The notes under the pieces were generated by a model. That model had not been told where the DNA came from and searched no databases. It saw only the letters and a program-made list of their open reading frames with translations. Of a stretch of 64,000 nt of DNA, positions 45,465 through 56,151 are shown in pieces. The stretch's first letter is position 1, and each line of letters starts with the position of its first letter. The translations under genes and the position numbers were made by a program. The DNA is from Elymus sibiricus (taxonomy: Eukaryota > Streptophyta > Magnoliopsida > Poales > Poaceae), in NCBI GenBank assembly GCA_039707655.1, contig CM077668.1:396703630-396767629 (forward strand), read 5' to 3'.

Positions 45465-46928
45465 ACCTGGCTGTGATAGGCCAGCCCATAGGTACACTTC
45501 GGATCAAGGTCCGGGCACAACCCACCGCAAGATTCCCTCCGTGTCTGCCCGACGTGGCTGTTTCCCCCCTCCGTGCGACGGCGGCAACGACGTTCGTGAG
45601 GGGGGTCACACTACGGAGCCACGTGGCGGGTGCTTGCACCTGCCACGACACTTCCAGACGTGTAATAGGGCCCAGCGCAAGACCTGGCGGCATAGCTACC
45701 CCCCCCCCCCAAGTACCCCGTCCCGTCTAACCCTGGCACTGTTGACAGGCGGATCTAGGCCTTTAACTTTCGCCGGACGGGGTTTGACCTATGGACATTA
45801 TCACCTGGCTGTGATAGGCCAGCCCATAGGAACACTTCGGATCAAGGTCCGGGCACAACCCACCGCAAGATTCCCTCTGTGTCTGCCCGACGTGGCCGTT
45901 TCCCCCCTCCGTGCGACGGCGGCAACGACGTCCGTGAGGGGGGTCACACTACGGAGCCGCGTGCCGGGTGCTTGCACTTGTCCCCACACTTCCAGACGTG
46001 TAAGAGGGCCCAGCGCAAGACCTGGCGGCATAGCTACCCCCCAAGTACCCCGTCCCGTCTAACCCTGGCACTGTTGACCGGCGGATCTAGGCCTTTGACT
46101 TTCGCCGGACGGGGTTTGACCGATGGACATTTTCACCTGGCTGTGATAGGTCAGCCCGTAGGTACACTTCGAATCAAGGTCCGGGCACAACCCACCGCAA
46201 GATTCCCTCCGTGTCTGCCCGACGTGGCCATTTCCCCCCTCCGTGCGACGGCGGCAGCGACGTCTTTGAGGGGTTCACACTACGGAGCCGCGTGCCGGGT
46301 GCTTGCACCTGTCCCCACACTTCCAGACGTGTAAGAGGGCCCAGCGCAAGACCTGGCGGCATAGCTACCCCCCAATTACCCCGTCCCGTCTAACACTGGC
46401 ACTGTTGATCGAGCGGCAAACTGGGGCCAACAGACACGCATGGTGTATCTATGTATGTTTATGTTTAGATAAGGCACATTTAAATTAATCAAATTTCAAT
46501 TTAGAAAAAAAAATAAAAAAAGAAAAAAAAATACATAGCTATGCCCCGGATCGATGACGTGGCACGTGCCGCGGATCGATGACGTGGCAATATATATACC
46601 GACGGCTTTGCCGTCGGCATATCTATGCCGACGGCCGCCGTTAGGGCCGTCGACATATATTTGACGGCGTCAAACGGCAGTTAACCACCGGGTGGCCGGG
46701 CCCACATATATGCCGACGGCCTGTCTATCCCGACGGCCACCGTAGGCATACCACGACCTATGCCGACGGCTTCGTTACGCCGACGGCCCCCGTCGGCATA
46801 GGTTGTAGTATGCCAACGGCCGAACTACGCCGACGGTTTGCCTTAGGTTGTCGGCATACCGCCAGGTATGCCGACGGCCCCCGTCGGCATAGACGGGGCC
46901 GTCGGGAACGTGCCTTTTTCCGGTAGGG
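45465..46928 (-). mobile_element. CACTA right-end fragment, unit 2 copy
   Basis: Contains a partial first array unit (45465-45772), a full one (45773-46104), a shorter last one (46105-46410), then the TATGCCGACGGC zone. The terminus has changed: T31388 of unit 1 is G46927 here, so the end reads CCCTACCGG instead of CACTACCGG on the minus strand. This copy lacks its other end and has lost its canonical terminus. Confidence 0.88.
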
Positions 46929-48708
46929 AGAGGTTTCAATAACAGTTATACTGCATACACATGCATGTTTAAACATACTGACTTCCTTATACAGTTTATG
47001 TATGAATCATGGATTAGTTTGGATATATAATCCTTATACAGTTTAAATATTTATGTACAAATTTTATCCAAGTGTGATAATAGTTTTATTCTTAGCATTA
47101 GGGGCAACAATTCCAACTTCTGTTAGGGATTTCCAAACACTGGTTTTGTGTATTCTGTCCCGCAAAAAGATAATTGGTTGTGATTTTTTTATCCTTCCAT
47201 CTGGGTGGGTGGGGGGGGGGGGGATATAGTTCTTTTATTTTCAAAATTTCCAAAATACGAATTCACAATTTATACTCGCACGAATTCCATGTGCATTGGT
47301 TGTGACATGTACTGATAATTTGTGCTAGAATCTAGGTTTCTTAGGAAGCGCTTCATTTTTACCGTATAAGAGTCTATGCAATTATCTTTCCATTGGGGAT
47401 GGCTTAACGCCACTACTGACGTACCATTTTATTGAAGTAAAATGTAGAGTATATCACAGTGATGGGGTTTTGGGATCCCAAAATTAAATCTGTTTGTATG
47501 CACGTGCCACTTTTATGCATACAACAAGCTATATATAAAGTTTTTTTAGTAATGTTATTATATAATTTAAATTTATTTTCATATTTTCCTCTGATACAAT
47601 TTTACAATGATCTCCTAGGAGCAGTTAAATTAGCCAAACAAATAATGTATGAATACACTTGAGCACTTGTTTCGTAATTTACTTTGTTGCGACTTCAACA
47701 TTTTTATTTTATTTTAAAATTGGTCCCCAAGTAGACCGCTAGATAATGTCATCTGATTTTAGATCATTTTTATTTTTAGGGAACATAATTAGTAAGATGA
47801 TTTGATATCAGATTGGGATTAATTTATTTACAATGTGCTTGGGAAGAAGATGAGAAGATGTTGATGGTGGCGGTGCAGTTGATGGCGACGACGGCCATGG
47901 GGAGGAGATCAAGAGCATCAACAACCTCTTGGCGCTGCTCGACAACAACATGAACCCTCTTGCGAGATAGCTGATGGAGCACCGAGGCTGGGGTTTGTTC
48001 TGACCAAGCTACTCAACAAGGATCAGAAGGACGACCACGATGGGGGAAGAAAAGACGGTTACCACCACGGGACAAGATGACCATGACAAACCCATGTGAT
48101 GTGCATGAGGATCCTAAGGTATATGTTAGATATGATAAATGTTGGAGTACTAGAATATGTATGCCCCCGTTACAGCGCACATGATTACCACGTTTGTTTT
48201 CATCTTCCAAAACCAGTTTGTTTTTTCTTTTCTACGCTTGGTTTGTTCAGCTCAAGAAAATCATGTGAAGCATTTATTTGAATGGCCTGATAGTCCAAAA
48301 TCGAAATAGTTGATAAACACACACCTACATATGAGCGTTACCCATCCATAAAAATAACAAATGACAAGCATAGTAAGAGCTAGCTTATCATGTTACAATG
48401 AAACTGTATGGACGACATAGAGTGATGACACCAAAGCTAGAGCAAGGAGTAGACCGAGATAAAAGAGGGTGAAGGAAGAGCAGATTCTATCTTGTTGGTG
48501 GGGTGTGAGAAATAAGATGTGTGTGTTCCGAAAATTTAGAACCAATGGAAGAAGAGATAAACTGCCATGATAAATAAAACCAATCAACATTGTTATGTTA
48601 TCCCGTGGCTATCTTTTCTATACATGTGAAATTTGACATGCATTATGTTTATATATGTAACCACTAAAAATTTCAAAAGCCCGTGGCAACGCACGAGCAT
48701 TCTACTAG
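46929..48708 (+). mobile_element. Helitron-like 3' end, unit 2 copy of element d
   Basis: Collinear with 31390-33167, including the hairpin-like end and CTAG at 48705-48708. The G-run near 47210 differs in length by two bases. The left boundary is unknown, as in unit 1. Confidence 0.4.
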
Positions 48709-50123
48709 TACTACATTACACGTGTCTGGATTTTGCACGATCAGAGCATCTACAACCGGACTTTGCAAATCCGCACCCCTATACGCCGGCGGACCCGCCC
48801 GCGGGCAGTGGATGGTCACACCTCAAATTTACCTTTGCACAACCAGACACCTCAATTAGCAAATCTCAAATCCATACAGAACACATGCAACTTACGTAAA
48901 CGATGCAACCCAGATCGTCCGACCACTACATCAGGACATGTCATTGGACTACCAAAATTTGACATATTCTACCTACATATTGTTGGAAATATGCCCTAGA
49001 GGCAATAATAAATTGGTTATTATTATATTTCCTTGTTCATGATAATCGTTTATTATCCATGCTATAATTGTATTGATTGGAAACTCAAATACATGTGTGG
49101 GTACATAGACAACACTGTGTCCCTAGTAAGCCTCTAGTTGACTAGCTCGTTGATCAAAGATGGTTAAGGTTTCCTAGCCATTGACATGAGATGTCATTTG
49201 ATAACGGGATCACATCATTAGGAGAATGATGTGATGGACAAGACCCAAACTGTAAACGTAGCATTTGATCGTGTCAGTTTATTGCTATTGTTTTCTGCAT
49301 GTCAAGTATCTGTTCCTTTGACCATGAGATCATGCAACTCACTAACACCGGAGGAATACCTTGTGTGTATCAAACGTCGCAACGTAACTGGGTGACTATA
49401 AAGGTGCTCTACAGGTATCTCCGAGGGTGTCTGTTGGGTTGGCATGGATCAAGACTGGGATTTGTTACTCCGTATGACGGAGAGGTATCTCAGGGCCCAC
49501 TCGGTAATACAACATCACAATGAGCCTTGCAAGCAATGTGACTAAAGTGTTAGCCACGAGATCTTGTATTACGGAACGAGTAAAGAGACTTGCCGGTAAC
49601 GAGATTGAACTAGGTATAGTGATACCGACGATCGAATCTCGGGCAAGTAACATACCGAAGAACAAAGGGAACAGCATACGGGATTAACTGAATCCTTGAC
49701 ATAGAGGTTCGACCGATAAAGATCTTCGTAGAATATGTAGGAGCCAATATGGGCATCCAGGTCCCGCTATTGGTTATTGGCCGTAGAGGTGTCTCGGTCA
49801 TGTCTACATAGTTCTCGAACCCGCAGGGTCTACACACTTAACGTTTGGTGACGATTAGTATAATTGAGTTATTATGTTGGTGACCGAAAGTTGTTCGGAG
49901 TCCCGGATAAGATCCCGGACATGACGAGGATCTCCGGAATAGTCCGGAGGTAAAGATTGATATATGTGATAATAGTGTTTTGATCTCTGGAAGGGTTCCG
50001 GAGTTCACCGGAAGGGATTCCGGATGTTTACCGAAGTGTTCGGGTGCAGCAACACTTTATATGAGCCAAAGGGATAAAGCCCACAAGGTATTGGAAAGTG
50101 CAAAAGTAGTTTTGCTGCCGCGT

Positions 50124-50241
50124 AAGCGGTACTACCGCTTGGTGAAGCGGTACTACCGCCGGAGCGGTACTACCGCTTGTGTGAAGCGGTACTACCGCCC
50201 GAGCGGTACTACCGCTTGTGTGAAGCGGTACTACCGCTTGT
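50124..50241. repeat. Palindromic 15-mer cluster in 5' LTR, 6 copies
   Basis: Six units of AGCGGTACTACCGCT (two end in CCGCCGG or CCGCCCG) lie at 17-24-bp spacing, about 130 bp upstream of the TATA box. The position in U3 suggests a promoter or enhancer role, but this is inference. An identical cluster is in the 3' LTR at 57295-57412. Confidence 0.9.
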
Positions 50242-50368
50242 GCGCGGCTGTGCACGGTTCGGCAGGGATCCGAGTTGGACTCTTTCCCTGCGGGCCAAAC
50301 CGACCTTGTGCGGGCAAAACCGACCCGGAGGAGGCTTTTACTCCAAGTTTAGACCCCAAGGCTCAACA

Positions 50369-50377
50369 TATAAATAG
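50369..50377 (+). promoter_or_regulatory. LTR TATA box
   Basis: TATAAATAG in GC-moderate context, about 475 bp before the LTR end. The equivalents are at 57540-57548 in the 3' LTR and 198-206 (minus) in the left LTR. It probably drives genomic RNA from the 5' LTR. Confidence 0.7.
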
Positions 50378-50844
50378 AGGGGCAGTGCTATCACACGGGA
50401 TACATCAGGATTTCCCAAGCCGTGTGCCGGCAACCCTAGCCCTCTAGTTCCTCCGTCATAATCTCCGTAGTGCTTGGCGAAGCACCTGCAGAGATTGTTC
50501 CTCACCACCATCACCACGCCGTCGTGCTGCTGGAACTCAACCACTACTTCACCATCGCTCGCTGGATCGAGGAGGTGAAGGCGTCATCAAGCCGTACGTG
50601 TGTTGAACGCGGAGGTGCCGTCCGTTCGGCACTAGATCGGAAGGATCGTGATTGGATCGCGGGACGCTCGGCGATTTGGATCGCGAAGACGTTCGACTAC
50701 ATCAACCGCGTTTATTAACGCTTCCGCTTAGCGATCTACAAGGGTATGTAGATTCACTCTCCCTCTCGTAGATGCTCATCACCATGGATAGATCTTATGT
50801 GTGCGTAGGAAAATTTTTGTTTCCCATGCAACGTTCCCTAACAG

Positions 50845-50856
50845 TGGCATCTGAGC
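50845..50856 (+). promoter_or_regulatory. Copia primer-binding site
   Basis: TGGCATCTGAGC starts one base after the 5' LTR and matches the initiator tRNA-Met complement TGGTATCAGAGC at 10 of 12 positions. Confidence 0.75.
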
Positions 50857-52117
50857 TAGGTCTATGCGTAGATGAGATCTCGAGTAGAACACAAACGAGT
50901 TGTGGGCGTGGATGTATACATATTGCTTGCCGTTACTAGTTGATACTTGATTCCGCGGTATTGTGAGATGAAGCGGCCCGGACCGACATTACGCGTACGC
51001 TTACGCGAGACTGGTTTCACCGCTGCGTGCACTTGTTGCATAAAGGTGACTGGCGGGTGTCTGTCTCTCTCACTTTAGTTGAATCGGTTCAATGAAGAGG
51101 GTTCTTTTAGAAGATCAAAAAGCAATCACTACACCACGTTGTGGTTTTGCGTAGGTAAGAACGGTTCTTGCAAACCCGTAGCAGCCACGTAAAATTTGCA
51201 ACAACAATTAGAGGACGTCTAACTTGTTTTTGCAGGGTATGTTGTGATGTGATATGGCCAATTACATGATGAGATATATGTGATGTATGAGATGATCATG
51301 TATTGTATAGAATATCACGACTTGCATGTCGATGAGTACGGCAACTGGCAGGAGCCATAGAGTTGTCTTTAATTATTGTATGACCTGCGTGTCAATCATT
51401 AAGCGCTATGTAATGCTTTACTTTATCGCTAAACGTTAGCTATAGTCGTGGAAGCAACAGTCGGCGCGACAACCTTATGGCGACACGTTGATGGAGATCA
51501 AGATGATGGAGATCATGGTGTCATGCCGGTGACGATGGAGATCATGCCGGTGCTTTGGAGATGGAGATCAAAAGCACAAGTTCATGGCCATATCATGTCA
51601 CTTATGATTTGCATGTGATGTTAATCCTTTTATGCATCTTATTTTGCTTAGGACGACGGTAGCATTATAAGGTGATCCCTCACTTAAATTTCAAGATAAA
51701 TTGTGTTCTCCCCAAGTGTGCACCGTTGCGAAAGTTCGTCATTTCGAGACACGCCGTGATGATCGGGTGTGATAGACTCTACGTTCGCATACAACGGGTG
51801 TAAGCCATGTTACACGTGCGGAACACTCGGGTTAAACTTGACGAGCCTAGCATGTACAGACATGGCCTCGGAACACAAGAGACCGAAAGGTCGAACATGA
51901 GTCATATAGTAGATATGATCAACATGAAGATGTTCACCATTGAAACCACCTCAACTCACGTGATGATCGGACTTGAGTTGGTGGATTTGGATCATGTTAC
52001 ACTCGAATGATCGGAGGGATGTCAATTTGAGTGGGAGTTTTTTAAAATATGATTAACTAAACTCATTATCTAAGAACAATAGTCTAAGTTGTCTTTGCTA
52101 TATTTATGTTGTAGATC
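50857..52117 (+). other. Copia untranslated leader
   Basis: About 1.26 kb between the primer site and the gag start with no long frame. It contains CATGGAGATCAAGATGATGG-like repeats around 51480-51570 (several GATGGAGATCA copies). Leaders of BARE-type elements hold dimerisation and packaging signals; none is resolved here. Confidence 0.6.
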
Positions 52118-55100
52118 ATGGCTCGCGCAGTAGCACCCCTGAATTTTAATGCGTTCCTAGAGAAAGCTAAGTTGAAAGATGATGGAAGTAACTTTGTGGA
52201 CTGGGCCCGTAATCTAAGGATTATCCTTACGGCTTCCCAGAAGGCTTATGTCCTTGATGCATCGCTTGGTGATCCACCCGCTCCAGTTGAGTCTCTAGAC
52301 GTTGTGAACGCCTGGCAGGCTCGTTCTGATGATTACTCAATAGTTCAATGTGCAATGTTGTATGGCTTAGAACCGGGACTTCAAAGACGTTTTGAACGTC
52401 ATGGAGCATATGAGATGTTCCAGGAGTTGAAGTTTATCTTTCAGAAGAATGCCCGGATCGAGAGATATGAGATCTCCGATAAGTTCTATGCTTGCAAGAT
52501 GGAGGAGAACGGGTCTATCAGTGATCACGTGCTCAGAATGTCTGGGTACTCCACCCGTCTGGCTGAGTTAGGGATGCCCCTTCCGCCAGAGGCTATCACT
52601 GACAGAGTTCTTCAATCATTGCCACCTAGCTACAAGAGCTTCGTGTTGAACTATAACATGCACGGGATGAACAAGTCAGTCGCCGAGCTGTTTGCGATGC
52701 TGAAAGCCGCTGAGTCTGAAATTCAGAAGGAGCATCAAGTGTTGATGGTCAATAAAACCACTAGTTTCAAGAAAAATGGCAAGGGTAAGAAGGGTAACTC
52801 CAAGCAGAGTGGCAAAGCAGTTGCTCCTCTCGTGAAGAAACCCAAGGCTGGACCCAAACCAGAAACTGTGTGTTTTCATTGCAAGGGAACTGGACACTGG
52901 AAGCGGAATTGCCCCAAGTATTTGGCTGACAAGAAGGCGGCCAACAACAAACAAGGTATATATGATATACATGTTATTGATGTGTACCTTACCAACTCTC
53001 GTTGTAGTGCCTGGGTATTTGATACCGGTGCGGTTGCTCATATTTGCAACTCAAAACAGGAACTGCGGAATAGACGGAGGCTGGCAAAGGACGAAGTGAC
53101 GATGCGCGTGGGAAATGGTTCCAAGGTTGATGTGATCGCCGTCGGCACGCTCGCTCTTCGATTACCGTCGGGATTAGTGATGAACCTAAATAAGTGTTAT
53201 TTGGTGCCTGCGTTAAGCATGAACATTATATCTGGATCTTGTTTATTGCGAGACGGTTACTCATTTAAATCAGAGAATAATGGTTGTTCTATTTATATGA
53301 GTAATATCTTTTATGGTCATGCACCCAATGTGAAGGGTTTATTCTTGTTGAATCTCGATAGTAATGATACACATGTTCATAACATTGATGCCAAAAGATG
53401 TAGAATTGATAATGATAATACCACTTTCTTGTGGCACTGCCGTTTAGGTCATATTGGCGTAAAACGCATGAAGAAGCTCCATGCTGATGGACTTTTGGAG
53501 TCACTTGATTTTGAATCACTTGACACATGTGAGCCATGCCTCATGGGCAAGATGACTAAAACGCCGTTCTCTGGAACAATGGAACGGGCAAGTGACTTAT
53601 TGGAAATCATACATACTGATGTGTGCGGTCCGATGAGTATTGAGGCGCGCGGTGGTTATCGTTACTTTCTCACCTTCACTGATGACTTAAGTAGATATGG
53701 GTATATTTACTTAATGAAACACAAGTCTGAAACATTTGAAAAGTTCAAACAATTTCAGAGTGAAGTTGAGAATCATCGTAACAAGAAGATTAAATTCCTA
53801 CGATCTGATCGAGGAGGAGAATATCTGAGTTATGAGTTTGGCAGTCACTTAAGACAGTGTGGAATTGTTTCACAATTGACACCGCCTGGAACACCACAGC
53901 GTAATGCTGTGTCCGAACGTCGTAATCGAACCTTATTGGATATGGTGCGATCTATGATGTCTCTTGCCGATTTGCCACTATCGTTTTGGGGTTATGCATT
54001 AGAGACAGCTGCATTCACTTTAAATAGGGCACCATCGAAATCCGTTGAGACGACGCCATATGAACTTTGGTTTGACAAGAAGCCAAAGCTGTCGTTTCTT
54101 AAAGTTTGGGGATGTGATGCTTATGTCAAAAAGCTTCAGCCTGAAAAGCTGGAACCCAAAGCGGAGAAATGCGTCTTCATAGGATACCCAAAAGAGACAG
54201 TTGGGTATACCTTCTACCTCAGATCCGAAGGCAAAGTGTTTGTCGCTAAAAACGGAGCATTTCTTGAGAAAGAGTTTCTCTCGAAAGAATTGAGTGGGAG
54301 GAAGATAGAACTTGATGAGGTTGTTGAACCTTTACTTCAACCTGAGAGTAGCGCAGCGCAGAAAGTTGTTTCTGTGGAGCCTACATTAGCTGAAGAGGAA
54401 GTTAATGATGATGATCATGAAGCTTTGGATCAAGTTGCTATCGAACCTCGTAGGTCGACAAGGACGCGTACTGCTCCTGAGTGGTACGGCAACCCTGTCT
54501 TAGAGGTCATGTTGTTAGACAACGATGAACCTACGAGCTATGGAGAAGCGATGATGAGCCCGGATTCCGAGAAGTGGTTAGAGGCCATGAAATCCGAGAT
54601 GGGATCCATGTATGAAAACAAAGTATGGACTTTGGAAGTATTACCTGAAGGGCGTAAGGCCATTCAGAACAAATGGATCTTTAAGAAGAAGACGGACGCG
54701 GACGGTAATGTCACCGTCTATAAAGCTCGACTTGTGGCAAAGGGTTTTTCACAAGTTCAAGGAGTTGACTACGATGAGACCTTCTCACCCGTAGCGATGC
54801 TTAAGTCCGTCAGAATCATGTTGGCAATAGCTGCCTTTTTCGATTATGAAATTTGGCAGATGGATGTCAAAACAGCGTTCCTTAACGGTTTCCTTAAGGA
54901 AGAGTTGTATATGATGCAACCAGAAGGTTTTGTCGATCCAGAAAATGCTGACAAAGTTTGCAAACTCCAGCGATCCATTTATGGACTGGTGCAAGCATCT
55001 CAGAGTTGGAATCTTCGTTTTGATGAGGTGATCAAAGCGTTCGAGTTTATACAAGTTTACGGAGAAGCTTGTATTTACAAGAAAGTGAGTGGGAGCTCTA

Positions 55101-56101
55101 TAGCGTTTCTAATATTATATGTGGATGACATATTGCTGATTGGAAACAATATAGAAATGCTGGAAAGTGTAAAGGAATATTTGAACAAGAGTTTTTCAAT
55201 GAAGGACCTAGGAGAAGCTGCTTTCATATTAGGCATCAAGATCTATAGAGATAGATCAAGACGTTTAATAGGACTTTCACAAAGCACATACCTTGATAAG
55301 ATTTTGAAGAAGTTCAAAATGGATCAGTCCAAGAAGGGGTTCTTGCCTGTTTTGCAAGGTGTGAAGTTGAGTAAGACTCAATGCCCAGTGACTGCAGAAG
55401 ATAGAGAAAAGATGAGTGTCATCCCCTATGCTTCAGCCATAGGCTCTATCATGTATGCAATGCTGTGCACAAGACCCGATGTCAGCCTTGCCATAAGTAT
55501 GGTCGGAAGGTTTCAAGGTGATCCAGGAATGGAACACTGGACGGCGGTCAAGAATATCCTGAAGTACCTGAAAAGGACTAAGGACATGTTTCTCGTTTAT
55601 GGAGGTGATCAAGAGCTCGTCGTAAAGGGTTACGTCGATGCAAGCTTTGACACTGATCCGGATGACTCTAAGTCGCAAACCGGATACGTATTTATTCTTA
55701 ATGGGGGTGCGGTTAGCTGGTGCAGTTCCAAGCAAAGCGTGGTAGCTGATTCTACATGCGAAGCGGAGTACATCGCTGCCTCGGAGGCGGCGAAGGAAGG
55801 TGTCTGGATGAAGGAGTTCATGACAGATCTTGGAGTAGTGCCTAGTGCGCTTAACCCAATGACTCTGTTTTGTGATAATACTGGTGCCATTGCTCTAGCC
55901 AAGGAACCAAGATTTCACAAGAGGACCAGACACATAAAGCGACGTTTCAATTCCATCCGCGATTACATGAAGGAGGACGACATAAATATTTGCAAAGTAC
56001 ACACGGATCTAAATGTTGCAGATCCGATGACTAAACCTCTTCCAAGGGCTAAACATGAACAACACCAGAACTGCATGGGTGTTCGATTCATTACAATGTA
56101 A
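52118..56101 (+). CDS. gag-pol: Copia gag-pol polyprotein, intact, 1,327 aa
   Basis: A single open frame from ATG 52118 to TAA 56099-56101. Gag is N-terminal, with a zinc knuckle C252-x2-C255-x4-H260-x4-C265. The aspartic protease has DTG at 302-304 (WVFDTGAVAHIC). Integrase has the HHCC site H440/H445/C471/C474 and the catalytic triad D501 (HTDVCGP), D564 (RSDRGGEY) and E600 (SERRNRT), with D to E spacing of 35. Reverse transcriptase carries LVAKGFSQVQGVDYDETFSP and YVDD with D1003/D1004. RNase H follows (DASF, SKQSVVADSTCEAEY). The order protease-integrase-RT-RNase H is the Copia order. Length and motifs are complete and no lesion is seen. Products act in cytoplasmic virus-like particles and, for integrase, the nucleus. 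There is no envelope gene. Confidence 0.97.
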   Translation: MARAVAPLNFNAFLEKAKLKDDGSNFVDWARNLRIILTASQKAYVLDASLGDPPAPVESLDVVNAWQARSDDYSIVQCAMLYGLEPGLQRRFERHGAYEMFQELKFIFQKNARIERYEISDKFYACKMEENGSISDHVLRMSGYSTRLAELGMPLPPEAITDRVLQSLPPSYKSFVLNYNMHGMNKSVAELFAMLKAAESEIQKEHQVLMVNKTTSFKKNGKGKKGNSKQSGKAVAPLVKKPKAGPKPETVCFHCKGTGHWKRNCPKYLADKKAANNKQGIYDIHVIDVYLTNSRCSAWVFDTGAVAHICNSKQELRNRRRLAKDEVTMRVGNGSKVDVIAVGTLALRLPSGLVMNLNKCYLVPALSMNIISGSCLLRDGYSFKSENNGCSIYMSNIFYGHAPNVKGLFLLNLDSNDTHVHNIDAKRCRIDNDNTTFLWHCRLGHIGVKRMKKLHADGLLESLDFESLDTCEPCLMGKMTKTPFSGTMERASDLLEIIHTDVCGPMSIEARGGYRYFLTFTDDLSRYGYIYLMKHKSETFEKFKQFQSEVENHRNKKIKFLRSDRGGEYLSYEFGSHLRQCGIVSQLTPPGTPQRNAVSERRNRTLLDMVRSMMSLADLPLSFWGYALETAAFTLNRAPSKSVETTPYELWFDKKPKLSFLKVWGCDAYVKKLQPEKLEPKAEKCVFIGYPKETVGYTFYLRSEGKVFVAKNGAFLEKEFLSKELSGRKIELDEVVEPLLQPESSAAQKVVSVEPTLAEEEVNDDDHEALDQVAIEPRRSTRTRTAPEWYGNPVLEVMLLDNDEPTSYGEAMMSPDSEKWLEAMKSEMGSMYENKVWTLEVLPEGRKAIQNKWIFKKKTDADGNVTVYKARLVAKGFSQVQGVDYDETFSPVAMLKSVRIMLAIAAFFDYEIWQMDVKTAFLNGFLKEELYMMQPEGFVDPENADKVCKLQRSIYGLVQASQSWNLRFDEVIKAFEFIQVYGEACIYKKVSGSSIAFLILYVDDILLIGNNIEMLESVKEYLNKSFSMKDLGEAAFILGIKIYRDRSRRLIGLSQSTYLDKILKKFKMDQSKKGFLPVLQGVKLSKTQCPVTAEDREKMSVIPYASAIGSIMYAMLCTRPDVSLAISMVGRFQGDPGMEHWTAVKNILKYLKRTKDMFLVYGGDQELVVKGYVDASFDTDPDDSKSQTGYVFILNGGAVSWCSSKQSVVADSTCEAEYIAASEAAKEGVWMKEFMTDLGVVPSALNPMTLFCDNTGAIALAKEPRFHKRTRHIKRRFNSIRDYMKEDDINICKVHTDLNVADPMTKPLPRAKHEQHQNCMGVRFITM

Positions 56102-56140
56102 ATCACATAGTGATGTGAACTAGATTATTGACTCTAGTGC

Positions 56141-56151
56141 AAGTGGGAGAC
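56141..56151 (+). promoter_or_regulatory. Copia polypurine tract
   Basis: AAGTGGGAGAC directly precedes the 3' LTR start at 56152. It primes plus-strand synthesis. Confidence 0.85.

Larger units (their letters stand above)
48981..50843 (+). repeat. Copia 5' LTR
   Basis: Begins TGTTGGAAATATGCCC and ends CAACGTTCCCTAACA. It contains a TATA box at 50369 and a cluster of six palindromic units at 50124-50241. A minus-strand relative is at 1-1557. Confidence 0.96.

Noticed and set aside
50124..50241. CRISPR-like spaced repeats
   Set aside because: The repeats are palindromic 15-mers with 2-9-bp spacers inside a plant retrotransposon LTR; there are no cas genes and no unique 30-bp spacers.
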